Source of the DNA: Anoplopoma fimbria
Lineage: Eukaryota; Chordata; Actinopteri; Perciformes; Anoplopomatidae
Direction of reading: 5' to 3'
DNA length: 64,000 nucleotides
Assembly: GCF_027596085.1 (NCBI RefSeq)
Contig: NC_072454.1
Span: forward strand, 23,620,490-23,684,489
Part shown: positions 60,401 through 64,000 of the stretch, piece by piece
Layout of the letters: each line of letters opens with the position of its first letter
Numbering within the stretch: position 1 is the stretch's first letter
Translations under genes and position numbers: made by a program
Notes under the pieces: generated by a model
The model's input: only the letters and a program-made list of their open reading frames with translations
Database searches by the model: none
What the model was told of the DNA's origin: nothing

Positions 60401-63400
60401 TGTAACAGAAGTAAAAAAGCCTCCTTTGATATCACTTTGACATTTTAAATACCGCAAATTACCAAAGGATAAAACATTTACTCCACTTTAAGCTACTTTT
60501 AACATCTAATTTCCCATCATTCCCCCTTGAATCTTATCATGAAAGAGGTGTATATAAATATGAAAAGATCCTCCCGTGGAGTAAACACTGCCATCAAGCC
60601 AACATCCACACTAGCAAAGACTGTGATCTCTGAGAATCTCTTCCTTAGCTGTTGTGAATGTTGTAACCTGAGGGTACATAAAGTGATTTGGGGACTTAGA
60701 TCATTTTCCATGACTAAGGAATGGTGAGTAAACTGGCAATGATGTGTTGGGACTTGGGTTTTGTGAGGGCTGGTATGGTGTGCTAGTATACGCTAATGAT
60801 GACCCAGACTATGGTTACATTCCTGGAATGGTGTTGATGACTCAAACTGGCTCTCAGGGGGGAACAATGTGTTTGTAGCACAGATAATTGTTGGGTCTTA
60901 TTGCCTAATCCTGCCACCGGATTATCATTCTCATAACATGTGTTTGGGTGTTATAAGTAAATATGTATGTCGTCTCAGCCATGGCTTTCTTTTGCTATTT
61001 CACATGCAAGACAGGTCCAACAGTACCTCCTTTTGTACATTAAATTCCTACACCTATGGACTCAGATACACAGACACACACTCCCCTTGTGCATTTGACT
61101 TCAACATTTATTGTAAATTATGTGAAAAGTCATTAAGAAGGTAGGGCAGAAGGGACTTTTTTATCTCATCCCCCCAAATCCGAAACCAGGAAGCTTTAAA
61201 TGGTTCAATAAAAGGAGACAGACAAAATGGCACCACATTGTTGTTTACTCTACCTGGCCTGACGGTTATTTTCCAACCAAACATCAAAGTCACATAACCG
61301 GGCCAACTGTGCAAACACAATGGCAGCCACCAGCGAATGCATCAGTGTTAAAAATAGAAGCGTGGCAATATCACGTACGACGCAGGTAGACAATCACTTT
61401 TTAGGATATGCAGACCATAACGCACATTCAGTTTCATTGTATCACCGTTACCCAGGAGGTTTCTTTTCTCTCTTTCACACCAGGTTCCAGTTGAGGTGCA
61501 TTGCTTTATTCCCCAGGGTGGGACAGACTTCGCTTTAATACGCCTAAATGCCTTTAAAAACACACTATCCATGGTGATGACATTGTTGTATGAAGGTAGA
61601 GTCACGTTGTATTTAAATGTGCTCTATTCAAACGTATTTGTTGTCAAGCTTTGCAATAAAATAATAGACCTATCTATAGACCATTTCAAAGTAACTTAAT
61701 TTAGCTTTTTGAGGATTCCTTCTGCATTTATGACTTTTCTATCGGCTCTCAGGTGTTATATTTGCTCTGCGCCGGGTGGAAGAAGGAAAGTAGCAGATGT
61801 TGACACCAATTAGCAACGAGTAAACAGAGGAAAACAAAGGACAGTCACTAAGATCGGAGCAACGTGTTAAATTCAGCACACACATGTCAACACCACAAAA
61901 GGACTGGCAGGGCTTACACAACACAATGGGAAGCTGTCAGTGCCACCAACAGCAGTCAGGTAATTACAGAACACTTATTTCAGTTTAGGAGGAGGCCAGG
62001 CTCGAATACGGCTGAAAAGGCCTTGATCAGAGAGATTACACATAAGCGGCGGCTCTCAATGAAGCAGCACAAATCTTAACATTTGGAAATTAAATGAGGC
62101 CGGATTATGGTTAACAGTGAGGTAAACCCAGCAGAGAAATAACAGAAGTCAACAGATATGTTTCCCATGAAAGCTAGTAAAGGCAGGTAGTCAGGCACTG
62201 TCTCCCAGGGGCGTCATCGGTTGTGTTCATTTAGGCTGATTCTGCAGCTCACAATGGTGGATGGATGTGTGGCCTCCATTGAAGAAACCAGTGTGTGCGT
62301 CCTGTCTCAGGCTTACAATTACGTTTTTAATTTATTGGGTTTTTGTGTCGTCTATCCTCTGTCCATGTGGTAAAGAGGAAGTTGTTCATGCATGTTTGCA
62401 CTGTTTACCTTCATATTATCTTTCAATTTCTTGTAATTTTGCTATTATTTCTGTCTGTCTGCACTGTTTTTCTTAAAAAATAACCCTAAGACAATCTTTG
62501 TACCCTGGTCAAGTACAGTTTTCATTGAAATTTAAACAAATCCAATTTTTCACTTTTCAAATGTTTTGGTCACTTTTGGAAAAGTCATCAAATTTATTCC
62601 ATTTAAGGTGTTTCCTCTACTGTTAAGTATAGTGGAGGCTCACCATTGACCCTTAAGACAACACAAGGGAAGGGTTTCAGTTGCACCTACACACTATACG
62701 ACTTTCAGAGTCATGAAAATTGCTATACTGTTCACATGGAACAACTGCCTGTCTTATATAGTTACAGAGTATCTTAAAGTGTACATATCATCAGGAGGAG
62801 TGCCCGACAAGTCTGTCTGTTCTACATGTCAAAACACATGCGAGAAATGATACGGGAAAAGGCACAAGACAGGATTTCTTTCCTCAGTTGCAAAAAGTTA
62901 GCAATCCAACAGGATCAGTGAAAAACCAAGGAAGGAAAAGAAAGGAAGATGGGGGAGAGAATAGTTTCGGCTCGGTTCTTGGGCTTTTATCAGCGAGCTC
63001 CAAAAACTGTTGGTGAGTGGCAATCAGGGCTAAATCGTCTAGTGTGCACTCGACATAACCTAAACCATAGCTTAACCAAAGTTCATTTTCCAAAAACATG
63101 ATCTTCCCCTAACCTCAATCATACCGTAGTTGCCATGTTGCATTGGATGCAAAGAACGTGATATTCGAATGAGCAAACATTGATGCTATCGTGTGGTGAT
63201 ACAGCGGGGTTGTATCATGTGTATCAAGTTGTACAAGGTAGGCCATTAAACTGTTCTGCGCAAAAGCATCTCTTGCATAAATCTCTCTTTTTTTTGGACT
63301 ATATTTTCTCTGTATTCTGATAGTACTTGGCCAATTTATCATTTGGGCAATAAGGCCATGGCAAGATGTGAGACCTAACTTTAAGACTTAAAATATAAAG

Positions 63401-64000
63401 GAGCGAGGGAGACAGCTGTTTGTCATCTATCAATCAGACAGATTGTTTTTAGGGGTGTGATTTTAAAAAAAACTACTCACACACAGCATTTCAGTGCCTA
63501 GAGGGCCTTAACAAACAGCTGTTGATAATTTGGTCAAGTTTTGAAATGTTGGGTTTGCCATCCACACTGAGCACATCATCACGTAGCATGAGGTGTGTCT
63601 AGACTGTTCAGTAATCAGTCAGCAAAAAACTGTTGCATAATATCCTTAGTATTGACTATCATGATATAAACAATCCAATGCCTTTTTAAACTGCAACATC
63701 ATTGCCAAAATCTTGACTTAAGTGTCCTGTAAGACCTTTCGAATAAATAACAACAAATGTTGCCACTTTTCCGCAGAGTTCCACACTTTTTTTTATACAT
63801 TTTCCACTGTAGGCCCCATTCACTTTGATATGTGATGCTGCCCTGACATAAGCATTCATCTAATTTTTCTGTTTTATTTGTATGCCAGGAACACCCATCA
63901 AGCTCCGTCCCGCTGAGCTGAGCTCATCGAGGGCTTTCAGCGCGATCTTGATACCCGCGCGAGCTCACCGTTTATCTGATGCAACAGACTCTAATAGCTG
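57442..64000. other. Gene-free right part of the window
   Basis: No exon or RNA gene could be supported. Blocks at about 58190-58560 and 61740-62170 are single-copy, moderately GC and motif-rich, like conserved non-coding elements. The last 120 bases are CpG-richer. There is no large repeat. Confidence 0.4.

Overview
The window is nuclear DNA of a ray-finned fish, most likely a percomorph teleost. The evidence is five vertebrate protein-coding genes with fish-like sequence, short GT-AG introns, many (CA)n microsatellites, and several interspersed repeats that I know from percomorph genomes. Nothing in it looks bacterial, viral or plasmid-borne.

Layout from left to right: (1) 1-6.5 kb, non-coding, probably upstream of ikzf1, with one possible 5' non-coding exon. 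(2) 7.0-18.4 kb, + strand, ikzf1 (Ikaros), seven coding exons carrying six zinc fingers; its last codons are disturbed by a missing base next to a 111-bp CA repeat. (3) 18.6-23.4 kb, the ikzf1 3' UTR, then intergenic DNA with one GC-rich block. (4) 23.4-25.9 kb, - strand, fignl1 (AAA ATPase), coding region in one exon. (5) 27.2-30.8 kb, + strand, ttl (tubulin-tyrosine ligase), seven exons, one intron with a GC donor. (6) 30.8-36.4 kb, ttl 3' flank with a transposable element holding a 23-bp minisatellite. (7) 36.5-42.9 kb, + strand, polr1b (RNA polymerase I second-largest subunit), 15 exons that join to a complete 1134-residue protein. (8) 44.0-46.5 kb, - strand, nanp (N-acylneuraminate-9-phosphatase), two exons with a SINE in the intron. 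(9) 46.5-64 kb, no gene recognised: a 32-bp minisatellite, a decayed LTR-retroelement-like segment, a tRNA-type SINE, a 2.5-kb AT-rich satellite, a LINE fragment, and single-copy stretches that look like conserved non-coding DNA.

The genes do not form a pathway. Their linkage records chromosome history. ikzf1 and fignl1 are tail-to-tail, as on human chromosome 7. ttl and polr1b are in tandem, as on human chromosome 2. nanp lies on human chromosome 20. The fignl1/ttl and polr1b/nanp junctions are therefore joins that differ from the human order. I found no clear undescribed molecular system. The observations most worth checking are the ikzf1 end, the repeat arrays that appear to have grown from transposon sequence, the GC-AG intron of ttl, and the ZNF143-type promoter elements.
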